From assembly GCA_038234155.1 (NCBI GenBank), contig JBBSUT010000003.1, forward strand, positions 1 to 42,683: 42,683 nt of DNA. The letters run 5' to 3'. This document shows, in pieces, positions 9,956 to 21,174 of the stretch; the stretch's first letter is position 1, and the number at the start of each line of letters is the position of its first letter. The position numbers and the translations under genes are program-made. The stretch is from Novosphingopyxis sp038234155 (GTDB lineage: Bacteria > Pseudomonadota > Alphaproteobacteria > Sphingomonadales > Sphingomonadaceae). Below the pieces are notes generated by a model that was not told where the DNA came from, did no database searches, and worked only from the letters and a program-made list of their open reading frames with translations.

Positions 9956-9982
9956 GCGCAGGCTCGCTTAGGCGCTGTCCCT

Positions 9983-10855
9983 ATGAGCAAAGAGAATATC
10001 GAGGAACGGCGCTTCTACCGCGCCAAGCAGGAAGCGCGCTTCGTGGACGATGAGGCGGTGGAGACGCCGCAGACGCGCGACCCTGCCTATAGACTGGCCT
10101 TCCAGGACAAGGATTTCCTGCTGCGCGAGGAATTGCGCCCGGTGCGCTTCCAGCTCGAGCTGCTGAAACCGGAAATGATGCTGGAGGAGCAGGGCATCGG
10201 CTCCACCCTCGTCATCTACGGCTCGGCGCGTGTTCCTTCCCCCGAAAAGGCGCAGGCGCTCATCGATGCGGCGGTGGACGACCAGTCCAGGGAGATCGCG
10301 CGCCGCCTGGCGGACAAGGCGCGCTATTATGAGGAGGCGCGCAAGCTCGCTTTCCTGGCCAGCAGCGCCGAATTCCGCGAGGACGATGGCAAGCGGCACT
10401 TCGTCGTCTGTTCTGGCGGCGGCCCCTCGATCATGGAAGCGGCCAATCGCGGCGCGGCGGATGCGGGCAAGGAATCGATCGGGCTCAATATCGTCCTGCC
10501 GCACGAACAGGCCCCCAATAGTTATGTGACGCCGTCGCTATCGTTCCGTTTCCACTATTTCGCGCTGCGCAAAATGCACTTCCTGCTGCGCGCCCGCGCC
10601 GTGGCGGCGTTCCCGGGCGGCTTCGGGACGTTCGACGAGTTTTTCGAGCTGCTGACGCTGGTGCAGACCGGCAAGGTCGAAAAAATGCCGATCCTGCTCT
10701 ACGGCCGCGATTTCTGGACGCGCGTGATCAATTTCGACGAGCTGTTGCTCGAAGGCACGATCAGTCCCGGCGATCTGGACCTGTTCCGCATCGTCGAGAC
10801 GGCGGAAGAGGGCTGGCAGAAAATCTGCGAATTCTACAAGCTCGACGCGGGCTGA
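9983..10855 (+). CDS. LOG family protein (TIGR00730 type nucleotide hydrolase)
   Basis: A 290-residue member of the LOG/'lysine decarboxylase-like' family. Characterised members cleave ribose-5-phosphate from nucleotide monophosphates (cytokinin-activating phosphoribohydrolase, or AMP/pyrimidine nucleosidase-like activity); lysine decarboxylation is a legacy name. The signatures are visible: GSARVPSP near the start of the Rossmann-like core, CSGGGPSIMEAANRGA, and PGGFGTFDEFFE starting at Pro211 with the catalytic Arg and Glu region. An extra N-terminal 70 residues rich in Arg, Glu and Gln precede the core, as in the longer alphaproteobacterial form. It starts 27 bases after the extensin-like gene. 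Confidence 0.9.
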   Translation: MSKENIEERRFYRAKQEARFVDDEAVETPQTRDPAYRLAFQDKDFLLREELRPVRFQLELLKPEMMLEEQGIGSTLVIYGSARVPSPEKAQALIDAAVDDQSREIARRLADKARYYEEARKLAFLASSAEFREDDGKRHFVVCSGGGPSIMEAANRGAADAGKESIGLNIVLPHEQAPNSYVTPSLSFRFHYFALRKMHFLLRARAVAAFPGGFGTFDEFFELLTLVQTGKVEKMPILLYGRDFWTRVINFDELLLEGTISPGDLDLFRIVETAEEGWQKICEFYKLDAG

Positions 10856-10921
10856 CCGCGCCCGTTCTGAAACGCGCGCGTCCGATACCCTCCTGCCGAA
10901 ACGCGGCTGCCAAAGCCGGTT

Positions 10922-11587
10922 TTAAAGAACAGCCTTTGGCGGCGCGGTGCTTGCTGCCTCGGTTGCCGGTTCCTTGTCGCCAACGGCATCGCTGACCGGC
11001 TGCGCTTCTCCGGTCACCGCGTCTGCGGTTGCACCCGCATCCGGACCGACAGCACCCTGGGCGGGCGGCGGCGGGAACGGCAGGTTGGAACCCTGCGCGT
11101 TTAGATAAGCGATCACGTCCGCGCGGTCCTGCGGATCGCCGAGACCGGCAAAGGTCATCTTGGTGCCCGACGCGAATTTGCGCGGGCTTTCCAGCCACGC
11201 GTTCAGCTGATCAAAGGTCCACTGACCGCCAACCGACGACAGCGCGTCGGAAAAAGCATAGCCGCCCACGCCCTTTCCGATCGCCTCGCCGACCACGCCG
11301 TACAGGTTCGGGCCGATGCCGTTGGCCCCGCCGGCGTTGATGGAGTGGCACGCGGCGCATTTCTTGAACACCGCCTCGCCATGCGCGACATCGGAGCTGG
11401 CGAGCAACGTGGCGAACGGCGGGCCGCTGGCGGCACCGGCCGCAGCCGCCGTTTCCTTGATGAAATACCCCATCTGCTCACCCTCGGGCGCCTCGCGGTG
11501 AAAAACATTGCCAAAACCGATGGAGAGACCGAGCGCCGCAATGCCGCCCATCAGGACCCATCCGAACAAGGTGTTGCGATCGTCCAT
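10922..11587 (-). CDS. Membrane-anchored c-type cytochrome
   Basis: A 221-residue class I cytochrome c tethered by an uncleaved N-terminal membrane segment (about residues 7-28). Haem attachment is CAACH (77-81), the sixth ligand Met lies in GTKMTFAGL, and the core has GPNLYGVVG and FDQLNAWLESP, as in the CycM/c552-like electron carriers that link the bc1 complex to oxidases. A Pro/Ala-rich tail of about 45 residues follows the haem domain, with no clear function. The start was set at MDDRNTLFGW; an in-frame ATG 36 bases upstream is possible but would add residues the family lacks. It converges with the LOG gene. Confidence 0.92.
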   Translation of the reverse strand: MDDRNTLFGWVLMGGIAALGLSIGFGNVFHREAPEGEQMGYFIKETAAAAGAASGPPFATLLASSDVAHGEAVFKKCAACHSINAGGANGIGPNLYGVVGEAIGKGVGGYAFSDALSSVGGQWTFDQLNAWLESPRKFASGTKMTFAGLGDPQDRADVIAYLNAQGSNLPFPPPPAQGAVGPDAGATADAVTGEAQPVSDAVGDKEPATEAASTAPPKAVL

Positions 11588-11903
11588 GCTTATGCCCCGA
11601 ATAGCTGATGCTGCGAGCGCCACCGGCGCCGGCCAAGGAAGGTTGGCTGGGATTTAGTCGGAGGTCCGCACGGTGGCAAGAGCGCAGTCGGCGTGCGTTT
11701 CGCGCTTTTTGAATGCGGCGGCCGTTGCGGGTGACCGGGAGAGACCGGCGGACGGGGACGATCAGCCGCTCAGCGCCGAACGCGCTGCTGCACCGGAACC
11801 GCCCGCTGCGGCGTATGTTGCCAGAAAGCTGACGCGTTTTGTCGGCGCGCGTCATGACGGGGTACAGATTATAACGGGGCGCAGGCATTTGCAGATTCCA
11901 GCC

Positions 11904-12860
11904 ATGAGCCGGAGCGCCGCTCTGCCCGCCAGCCTGGCTTATCCCGCGCAGGCCTCGCTCAGCAAACTGCGCGTTCAGCTGTGCTATCTTTGGCGGCATC
12001 ACAAGCTGGCGGATCTCGCTGCGCCGCAGACCTTCACCGAGCGCGTGCAGACGCGCAAATTGTTCGACCGGGACCTGCGCCTGCCGCTGCTGACCGACAA
12101 GATCGCGGCCAAGGCATTTGCGGCGGACACGCTCGGCCCCGAATGGACGGTGCCCACGCTGTGGCATGGCGCCATCCTGCCCGAAACGCCGCCCTGGCCG
12201 GTACCGTTTGTGGTGAAGGCACGCCATGGCTGCAAGCAGAACGCGTTCGTGCGCACCGGCGCGGAGGACTGGGACGCCGTCCGTGCCCAATCGCGGCGCT
12301 GGATGGCCAGACGCTACGGCATCTGGCTCGACGAATGGGCTTATAAGGATGTGCCTCGCGGCATCGTGGTCGAACCGTTCATCGGCGCGGGCGGACAGCT
12401 GCCGGTGGATTACAAGATTTATGTCTTCGGCGGCCGCGCGGCCTATGTGCAGATCCATCTGGAACGCGAGACGGCGCATCGCTGGCTGCTGTTCGACCGC
12501 GACTTGAACCCTGTCTCCAACGATCCGAACGGAGACCGGCCGGCCTTTCCTGCCAGCATCCACGCCATGATCGCGGCGGCCGAAGCGCTGGCCGCCGACT
12601 TCGATTTCCTGCGCTGCGATTTCTACGACACCGACGCCGGTCCGCATTTCGGCGAATTCGCTGTCTATCCTGGCTCGGGCCTCGATCCCTTCGATCCCGT
12701 GGCACTCGACCGGGCGATGGGCGAAACATGGGGCGCGGCGCTGAGCGCGCGCGATCCGGCGACGGGAAGTTTAAGAAATTCGCGGCAGGTCGGCCGCGAA
12801 ATACCGCCGGTCCAAGTCCCCGCATTGCTCACTGCAAACAGGGTCTCCGCCGAAAGCTGA
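11904..12860 (+). CDS. TupA-like ATP-grasp protein
   Basis: Predicted ATP-grasp family protein of the TupA-like group. Known members sit in capsule or teichuronopeptide gene sets and are thought to ligate amino acids; the reaction of this one is unknown. Visible marks are TFTERVQTRKLFDRD at the N-terminus, PFVVKARHGCKQN (the ATP-binding loop), VVEPFIGAGG, DYKIYVFGG and the metal-binding end DFLRCDFYD...FGEFAVYPGSG. The frame is open back to 11673, but the first 77 residues look non-coding in composition, so the start was set at MSRSAALPAS (318 residues). No surface-polysaccharide genes are nearby. It converges with polA. Confidence 0.82.
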   Translation: MSRSAALPASLAYPAQASLSKLRVQLCYLWRHHKLADLAAPQTFTERVQTRKLFDRDLRLPLLTDKIAAKAFAADTLGPEWTVPTLWHGAILPETPPWPVPFVVKARHGCKQNAFVRTGAEDWDAVRAQSRRWMARRYGIWLDEWAYKDVPRGIVVEPFIGAGGQLPVDYKIYVFGGRAAYVQIHLERETAHRWLLFDRDLNPVSNDPNGDRPAFPASIHAMIAAAEALAADFDFLRCDFYDTDAGPHFGEFAVYPGSGLDPFDPVALDRAMGETWGAALSARDPATGSLRNSRQVGREIPPVQVPALLTANRVSAES

Positions 12861-12980
12861 CGTGCCGGGCATCCGCGTAGATTGATCCGGCCCCCGCACC
12901 GCAGGACCGCGCCATTTTGCGGGCGCATCCTCCCGCCTCATCTACCTCCGGCGCAAAGCACCGCTCTGCGGAGTTATCGT

Positions 12981-15806
<2,826 letters not shown>

Positions 15807-15953
15807 GGGAACAGCAGATAGCGCCAAGCCGCTGCCCTTGCCATCACGAGTTTTGCGCGCGCGTTTTGCATTTTGACCTGGGCGTTCGAAGCGTTTAGAA
15901 GCGCTGCGACCGGCATTTCGTCGCATTTCATCGCCGATGATGCACGGTTCACC

Positions 15954-15982
15954 TTGATTTTGAGAAGAGCCGCCTCTAAATC
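15954..15982 (+). promoter_or_regulatory. Candidate sigma-70 promoter of the small lipoprotein gene
   Basis: TTGATT (15954-15959) and TAAATC (15977-15982) are separated by 17 bases and lie about 47 bases before the lipoprotein ATG. This is the only stretch in the polA/lipoprotein divergent spacer that resembles a vegetative promoter by eye. Confidence 0.4.
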
Positions 15983-16029
15983 CATGTTGCCCCGTTGGGC
16001 ATCGGAATCTTTACCGAAGGAATATTTTT

Positions 16030-16335
16030 ATGCGTAAGTTCATCATCTCGGGTCTCGTCGCCACCGCCGCACTGGGCTTGTCCGCCTGCTCGCAGGATGC
16101 ACAGGACAAGACCGGTGAAGCTGCCGACGCAATCGGCAACGATGTCGAAGCAGGCGCTGCCAATGCCGGCAATGCGATCGAAGCTGGCACGCAGGCGGCG
16201 GGCGATTCGCTCGACAACGCTGGCAATGAGATTGAGAACGGTGCGGATAACGCCGCCAACAATGTTGACGACGCTGCCGCTCGTGTTGAGGCAGATGCTC
16301 AGGACACCACCGTGCAAGACGCCAAGACCGACTGA
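16030..16335 (+). CDS. Small Ala/Asn/Asp-rich lipoprotein
   Basis: A 101-residue predicted lipoprotein: signal peptide MRKFIISGLVATAALGLSAC with the acylated Cys20, then a mature part made almost only of Ala, Asn, Gly, Asp and Glu in degenerate repeats (GNDVEAG, GNAIEAG, GNEIENG, ANNVDDA). Hydrophobic residues recur so that amphipathic helix is likely. The pattern recalls entericidin-like or LEA-like envelope stress proteins, but no assignment can be made. AAGGAA sits 6-8 bases before the ATG and a candidate promoter lies upstream, so it is probably monocistronic. It converges with the MATE gene. Confidence 0.85.
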   Translation: MRKFIISGLVATAALGLSACSQDAQDKTGEAADAIGNDVEAGAANAGNAIEAGTQAAGDSLDNAGNEIENGADNAANNVDDAAARVEADAQDTTVQDAKTD

Positions 16336-16345
16336 ACAGTCTAGC

Positions 16346-16369
16346 GAACGGCCTTCATTCGGCCGGTTC
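16346..16369. terminator. Hairpin between convergent lipoprotein and MATE genes
   Basis: GAAC-GGCC and GGCC-(G)-GTTC can pair around TTCATTC, giving an imperfect hairpin that overlaps the MATE stop codon. It may end transcription from both sides; no U tract follows. Confidence 0.3.
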
Positions 16370-17773
16370 CAGATCGGAGGGCGCGCTGGCTTGATGCAAG
16401 CGCGCCCTTTGTGCGTCCGCGCCCTGCTTCAGAACGCGCCACGCGATCCAGAAGGCGACCGATCCGCCGACCAGGTTCGCCGCCAGCTCAGCTGCGAACA
16501 CGCCGTCTTCGCGCCACATCCCGCCCAGCAACCAGGCTGCCGGCACCATCACCAGCAGCACCCGGCCAACCGAGACCATGAGCGCGCGGCTCGCCTGGTC
16601 GATCGCGTTCAAGGCGCCGTTTGAAACGATCAGCGCGCCGTAGAGCCCATAGCCCCAGGCGGCGATTCCGAGATATTGCGCGGCGGCATCGATCACCGGC
16701 TGGCTATCCGTGAACAGCCCCGCGAAATCGCGCGCAAAGCCGACCAGCAGCGCCGCGATCGCCAGCCCGTAGGCGACTGCGAACCCCGCCGCATAGAGCA
16801 GCGCCTTGCGCGCGCGAATTTCCTGCTCCGCGCCCCAGTTTTGCCCCACGATCGCGCCGATCGAGCCCGACAGCGCCAGCAGCGGCACCACCGCGAAACT
16901 TTGCAATCGCCCGGCCGCGCCGTATCCGGCGACGGCGTCCTTGCCATAGGTTGCGAGAAAGCCGGTGAGCACGGCGAGACCGATTGGGTTGATGCTGTTG
17001 GAGATGGCGGCGGGTCCGCCAACACCGATCAGCGCCCGCGCGCCCGCGCCCCACCCCTCCCGCGTGAAGCGGGACAGGCGCAGCTTCAGGTCGCTGGTCT
17101 GCAGCAGCACAAAGGCGGTGACACCGGCCAGGCCAAACGCAATCACGCTGGCATAGGCCGCGCCCGCGATGCCATAGCCCGGCAGCGGACCCCAGCCCGC
17201 GATCAACATCGGATCGAGCACCCAATTGGCCGCCGCATTGACGATGAGGATGATCGAGCTGCGCACCGCCGCGCCCTGCCCGCGCAGCATGCCGTTCAGG
17301 CTCATCATCGCCATCACCAGCGGAAATCCGATGGCATAGGGCGTCATATAGGCAGAAATCAGCGGCTCCAGATCATCGCCCGCGTTCATTGCGGCGAACA
17401 GCGGCCCCTGGAACGCCCACAGCAGCAAACCGATGACCACGCCCGCGGCGGCGGCGATGATCGCGCCTTGCAACCCGCGCGTTTCAGCCAGATCGTGATC
17501 GCCGCGCCCCAGCGCCCGGCTGACCACCGAATTAATGCCGACAATCACGCCGACGCCCAGGCTGGACAGCGCGGTGACGATGGGAAAGATGAAGCTGATC
17601 GCGGCCAGCTGGTCCGGCCCCTCCTGCCCCACAAAATAGGCATCGACGATACCGACGGACATGAGCGCCGCCACGCCGATCAGCGCAGGCCATGTCTGGT
17701 GAAACAGGTGATAGCGGATCGATCCGCGGGTGAGTTTGCCGGTATCCGCCATGTCGGCAGGGATATGGCGCAT
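16355..17773 (-). CDS. MATE family multidrug efflux transporter
   Basis: A 472-residue inner-membrane protein with about 12 hydrophobic helices in two related halves, matching the MATE (NorM/DinF) fold that exports cationic drugs or metabolites using Na+ or H+. Typical stretches are WPALIGVAALMSVGIVDAYFVGQEG at the start (no catalytic claim intended), RALGRGD in the first cytosolic loop, and GAIVGQNWGAEQ in the second half, the usual MATE 'GQN.GA' signature. An in-frame ATG at 17752 is an alternative start; neither has a good Shine-Dalgarno. It lies downstream of moaE in the same direction, 106 bases apart. The substrate is unknown. Confidence 0.93.
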   Translation of the reverse strand: MRHIPADMADTGKLTRGSIRYHLFHQTWPALIGVAALMSVGIVDAYFVGQEGPDQLAAISFIFPIVTALSSLGVGVIVGINSVVSRALGRGDHDLAETRGLQGAIIAAAAGVVIGLLLWAFQGPLFAAMNAGDDLEPLISAYMTPYAIGFPLVMAMMSLNGMLRGQGAAVRSSIILIVNAAANWVLDPMLIAGWGPLPGYGIAGAAYASVIAFGLAGVTAFVLLQTSDLKLRLSRFTREGWGAGARALIGVGGPAAISNSINPIGLAVLTGFLATYGKDAVAGYGAAGRLQSFAVVPLLALSGSIGAIVGQNWGAEQEIRARKALLYAAGFAVAYGLAIAALLVGFARDFAGLFTDSQPVIDAAAQYLGIAAWGYGLYGALIVSNGALNAIDQASRALMVSVGRVLLVMVPAAWLLGGMWREDGVFAAELAANLVGGSVAFWIAWRVLKQGADAQRARLHQASAPSDLEPAE

Positions 17774-17839
17774 GCGAGCGAACGGCGTAAGGGCGGGTCT
17801 GCAAATTTCTCGAACATCCGCTTCCCGAAGCGCACCCTC

Positions 17840-17871
17840 TCGATCCGGCTGAGGGGGTCGATCCGGCTGAG
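17840..17871. repeat. 14-bp direct repeat
   Basis: TCGATCCGGCTGAG occurs at 17840-17853 and again at 17858-17871, separated by GGGG, in the spacer between moaE and the MATE gene. It is effectively an 18-bp tandem unit and resembles slippage products seen elsewhere in this window. Confidence 0.6.
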
Positions 17872-17879
17872 CCGGGCGC

Positions 17880-18341
17880 CTATTGCCAGCCGGCCGCCCG
17901 CGCCTCGTCGCTGTCTTTGGCCTCCACCCATTTGGCGCTGCCGTCCGCGAAATGCTGTTTCTTCCAGAAGGGCGCGCCGGTTTTCAACCGGTCGATCAAA
18001 AAGGCGCAGGCGTCCAGCGCATGGGCGCGGTGGGGGGCGGCGGCAGCGGCGAGCACAATCGGTTCGCCCGCCTCCAGCCGGCCGATCCGGTGGATCACGA
18101 TGGCGCCGCTCAGCGCAAACCGCGCCGTCGCCGTCTGCGCCAGACCGCGCAGCGCCGCTTCGGTCATCGCCGGATATTGTTCGAGCTCGAGCGCGGTTAC
18201 GCGGCGATCGGGGTAGGCGATATCGCCGTCCGCGCGCACGATGCCGATGAAGCTGGCCACCGCGCCCGCCCCGGTTCCGGCAAGTGCGTCCATTGCCGCC
18301 CCCGCATCGAAGCGCGCGGTCTGTACCCGGGCCTCGATCAT
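17880..18341 (-). CDS. moaE: Molybdopterin synthase catalytic subunit
   Basis: MoaE inserts two sulfurs, delivered by thiocarboxylated MoaD, into precursor Z to make molybdopterin. The 153 residues match the family. Key residues are seen: FIGIVR near the N-terminus, His104-Arg105 in APHRAHALDAC, and the active-site lysines Lys120 and Lys127 of LKTGAPFWKKQ. It begins 7 bases after the moaD stop, so pgsA-moaD-moaE form one leftward operon. Other moa genes and any molybdoenzyme lie outside the window. Confidence 0.96.
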   Translation of the reverse strand: MIEARVQTARFDAGAAMDALAGTGAGAVASFIGIVRADGDIAYPDRRVTALELEQYPAMTEAALRGLAQTATARFALSGAIVIHRIGRLEAGEPIVLAAAAAPHRAHALDACAFLIDRLKTGAPFWKKQHFADGSAKWVEAKDSDEARAAGWQ

Positions 18342-18348
18342 CGGCGGA

Positions 18349-18594
18349 TCATCCGCCTGTCACCGGCGGAAAGATGGCGAGTTCCTGCGCATGGCCCAGC
18401 TTCGCGTCGCTCTTTACCATCAGCTGATCGAGGGCGAAGCGCAGGCGGCTTTCGTCGGCCAGCGCCGCCGCATGCCCGCCGCCCCTGGCGCGCAACATCA
18501 CCAGCATCTCGGCCACGGTGGACACGCCGTCCGGGGCGGTCTCCGCGTCGCAGCCGATCTGCTCGCGCACCCAGGCGAAATAGACGATCTTCAT
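18349..18594 (-). CDS. moaD: Molybdopterin synthase sulfur carrier subunit
   Basis: MoaD is an 81-residue ubiquitin-like sulfur carrier that is adenylated and thiocarboxylated at its C-terminal glycine and then feeds MoaE. The diagnostic ending VTGG and the FPPV loop before it are present, and the N-terminal MKIVYFAWVREQIG matches the beta-grasp start of the family. It sits between pgsA (6-base gap) and moaE (7-base gap), consistent with tight translational coupling to its partner. Confidence 0.95.
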   Translation of the reverse strand: MKIVYFAWVREQIGCDAETAPDGVSTVAEMLVMLRARGGGHAAALADESRLRFALDQLMVKSDAKLGHAQELAIFPPVTGG

Positions 18595-18600
18595 GCCGCT

Positions 18601-19173
18601 TCAGTCCATATGCTTGATGCCGAGGCGCAGATAATCCCACCCCGTAATCAGCGTCAGGATCGCAGCGGCCCACAGCAGGATCAGCCCGGCGATGGGGATG
18701 AAGGTCCACGTCGGCAGACCGCCCGCCAGAATGATCGCGCCGAACGCGACCAGCTGCGCGGTGGTTTTCCACTTGGCCAGACGCGAGACCGGCATGGACA
18801 CCTCCACGCCCGCGAGATATTCGCGCAGGCCCGATACAATGATCTCGCGCAGCAGGATCACCAGCGCGGCGAACACATTATATCCCTGGATATCGCGGGT
18901 GAAGACCAGCATCAGGATGACGGCGGCGATCATGATCTTGTCGGCGATCGGATCGAGAAACTGGCCAAGCCGCGACACCGTGCCGCTGGAACGCGCCAGA
19001 TAACCGTCGAAATAATCGGTGATGCCCATCAGGCAATAAAGGGCAAAGGCGAAGAGATAATCCAGCCGACGCGGTTCCAGCCCGATCGGCTCGAAATCGG
19101 GCCACAGCAGGAACGCCAGTATCGGCACCGCCAATATGCGTGACAGGGTGAGGATATTGGGCAGCGAAAGCAT
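18601..19173 (-). CDS. pgsA: CDP-diacylglycerol-glycerol-3-phosphate 3-phosphatidyltransferase
   Basis: PgsA makes phosphatidylglycerol phosphate, the precursor of phosphatidylglycerol and cardiolipin, in the inner membrane. The CDP-alcohol phosphotransferase motif is complete: DYFDGYLAR followed by G and DPIADK (pattern DG..AR...G...D...D). Several hydrophobic helices flank it. The start was set at MLSLPNILTLSR, the usual family N-terminus (190 residues); an ATG 39 bases upstream would add a polar extension. It heads an operon with moaD and moaE, an unusual pairing of lipid and cofactor genes but one held together by 6-base spacing. Confidence 0.95.
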   Translation of the reverse strand: MLSLPNILTLSRILAVPILAFLLWPDFEPIGLEPRRLDYLFAFALYCLMGITDYFDGYLARSSGTVSRLGQFLDPIADKIMIAAVILMLVFTRDIQGYNVFAALVILLREIIVSGLREYLAGVEVSMPVSRLAKWKTTAQLVAFGAIILAGGLPTWTFIPIAGLILLWAAAILTLITGWDYLRLGIKHMD

Positions 19174-19319
19174 GTTGATCCCATCGTTAGCGGAGGCGCG
19201 CGAGCGCGTCATCTGCTTGTTTTCACGCCGTCGCCGGACGTGCGCGCGTTTCGGGCGGCCGCGCCGCGCCTCAAACTATCCCTTTCCCCCGCCCGTCACG
19301 GCGGCTAGGGCGTGCGGGC

Positions 19320-20654
19320 ATGCAGACTTCCCTTCATCTGCTGAACACGCGGCGGTTCCTGCCCCTGTTCGCCACGCAAAATCTCGGGGCATTCAACGAC
19401 AATCTGTACAAGACGGCGATGGTGCTGTTCGTCGTCTACGGCGTGTTCAGCGATCCGGCGACCGAGACGCTGTTCAGCGCCGCGGCGACGGGCGTGTTCG
19501 TGCTGCCCTTCTTTCTGTTTTCCGCGCTGTCCGGCCAGTTCGCCGATGCGCGCGACAAGGCCGGATTGATACGTATCATCAAGGCGTGCGAGATTGCGAT
19601 CATGACCGTGGGCGCGCTGGGCCTGGTGCTCGCATGGCTCAATATGGCGGTGACGCTGGTGGCCATTCCGATGCTGCTTGTCGCGCTGTTCGCCATGGGG
19701 GTGCACTCGACTTTTTTCGGGCCGATCAAATATGCCATCCTGCCGCAGCATCTGGCGCATGAGGAGGTGCTTGGCGGCACCGGCCTGGTGGAGGCCGGCA
19801 CCTATATCGCCATTTTGCTCGGCACCATCGTGGCCGGCATCATCCCGGTGGAAGTGGCCGCGGGCGTGGTGATCCTGACCGCGCTGGTGGGATATGCCAC
19901 GGCGCGTCAGGTGCCCCCGGCCCCGGCGCAGCCCAACGATGTGGGGCGGATCAATTACAATCTGTGGACCTCCTCGCGCGATCTGATCGCGCTGGTGCGC
20001 AAGACGCGCGCGGTGTGGCTTGCGGTGGTGGCGATCAGCTTTTTCTGGACCATCGGCACAGTGCTGTTCATCCAGTTCCCGCCCCTGGTGAAGAACGTTC
20101 TGACCGGGGACAGGACCGTCGCCAGCCTGTTCCTGGCGATCTTCTCCGTCGGCATCGCTATCGGATCGCTGGCGATCACCCGGCTGCTCGGCGGCAAGGT
20201 GTCGGCGCGCTATGCGCCTGCGTCGGTGCTGGCGATGGGCGTCTTCGTGGTGCTGTTCTATCTGGTATGCCACGGATGGGCCGTCAGCGGGGCGGGCACG
20301 CTGTATGACATTCCGCGGTTCCTGGGGCACCGGGAAAGCTGGGCGGTGGTCATCACGCTACTGGGCGTGGCGGTGGCCGGCGGCATGTTCGTGGTGCCGC
20401 TTTACGCATTCCTCACCACCACCGTCCCCAAGAGCGAGACCGCGCGCACGGTGGCGGCCAATAATCTGGTGAACGCGGGCGCCATGGTGGCCGGATCGCT
20501 GATGACGCTGGGCCTCAATGCGGCCGGCGTTGCCATCACCGAGCAACTGCTGCTGAGCGCGGGCATGTGCCTGATATCGGCCTGGCTGGCGCATCGGCTG
20601 CACCTGGCCAGCGCGGACATGGTGCTGCGCCATGCCGATGGGCCGATGCGCTAG
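19320..20654 (+). CDS. LplT-like MFS lysophospholipid transporter
   Basis: A 444-residue major facilitator with about 12 helices. The first helix carries FATQNLGAFNDNLYK and the fourth-fifth region has HSTFFGPIKYAILPQHL and LVEAGTYIAILLG, strings typical of the LplT group, which flips lysophospholipids inward for re-acylation. In E. coli LplT works with the acyltransferase Aas; here no Aas domain is fused or adjacent, so the partner acyltransferase is elsewhere or absent. It diverges from pgsA (146 bases between), so two phospholipid genes share a promoter region. Transport substrate is inferred from family only. Confidence 0.88.
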   Translation: MQTSLHLLNTRRFLPLFATQNLGAFNDNLYKTAMVLFVVYGVFSDPATETLFSAAATGVFVLPFFLFSALSGQFADARDKAGLIRIIKACEIAIMTVGALGLVLAWLNMAVTLVAIPMLLVALFAMGVHSTFFGPIKYAILPQHLAHEEVLGGTGLVEAGTYIAILLGTIVAGIIPVEVAAGVVILTALVGYATARQVPPAPAQPNDVGRINYNLWTSSRDLIALVRKTRAVWLAVVAISFFWTIGTVLFIQFPPLVKNVLTGDRTVASLFLAIFSVGIAIGSLAITRLLGGKVSARYAPASVLAMGVFVVLFYLVCHGWAVSGAGTLYDIPRFLGHRESWAVVITLLGVAVAGGMFVVPLYAFLTTTVPKSETARTVAANNLVNAGAMVAGSLMTLGLNAAGVAITEQLLLSAGMCLISAWLAHRLHLASADMVLRHADGPMR

Positions 20655-20657
20655 GCG

Positions 20658-20873
20658 TCAGGCGATAAAGGCGTAGATCGCGGTGAAGAACGCGGCGAAG
20701 CTGATCGCAAACAGATGCGTATCCTCCTGCCGCAGCCAGTTTTTCTGCGTGCGTATCTGCTCCGCCGTTGGCGGCACCATGTCCGCCACCGGCACGCGCA
20801 GGATGTGGGGTTTCAGGGTGCGCCGGAACGGATGCCCGGCGCCTTCGGAGGTGAGAACAAGGGCGCGTTTCAT
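20658..20873 (-). CDS. Small C-terminal membrane-anchored protein, unknown
   Basis: A 71-residue protein (73 if the ATG at 20879 is used) that ends in a hydrophobic segment LFAISFAAFFTAIYAFIA, preceded by a charged helix (TAEQIRTQKNWLRQEDTH). The N-terminal part is basic. This arrangement suggests a tail-anchored inner-membrane protein with a cytosolic head. No family is recognised, though short proteins of this look are common in sphingomonads. Its stop lies 3 bases from the transporter stop, so the genes converge tightly. Upstream the DNA has TTAA-seven bases-TTAG (20883-20897), close to a CtrA-type site. Confidence 0.7.
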   Translation of the reverse strand: MKRALVLTSEGAGHPFRRTLKPHILRVPVADMVPPTAEQIRTQKNWLRQEDTHLFAISFAAFFTAIYAFIA

Positions 20874-20879
20874 GAGCAT

Positions 20880-21174
20880 CTGTTAACGCTTTGTTAGGTA
20901 TTTTGACCATCGACAATGGTGGTTAACCCGCCGCTGTCCTTATCGGGGACAGGTGCCGCGCCAAGCGTGAACGCCGGACCGGTCCGGCACGCCGCTGGCT
21001 GGAGCCGCCAGTCCGCGCCCATGAGGGTCAGCCCGGAACGCAGGGACCACACACCCGCCGGGGCTTTCATAAGCTCAGTTGTGTACTCGGCACGTTCGCG
21101 CGAGGCGCCGGCCCGTTGCCGTGCCGCTGGACGCCATCAGGGGACGGCGCGGGCGCGCTGCGCCAGTGCGATGA
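20880..21174. other. Gene-free spacer with two hairpin-forming sequences
   Basis: No convincing gene is seen in these 295 bases. They include a hairpin CTGTCC/GGACAG (20934-20952, 7-base loop) and a perfect 16-base palindrome GCCGGACCGGTCCGGC (20973-20988). Both lie downstream of the DUF4331 pair and upstream of the small membrane protein gene, so they may end the former's transcript or form the latter's leader. Two GTTAAC hexamers occur at 20882 and 20921. Confidence 0.5.

Noticed and set aside
11673..11903. 77-codon N-terminal extension of the ATP-grasp gene
   Set aside because: The residues look non-coding and the family core begins after the internal ATG, though the upstream start is not strictly excluded.
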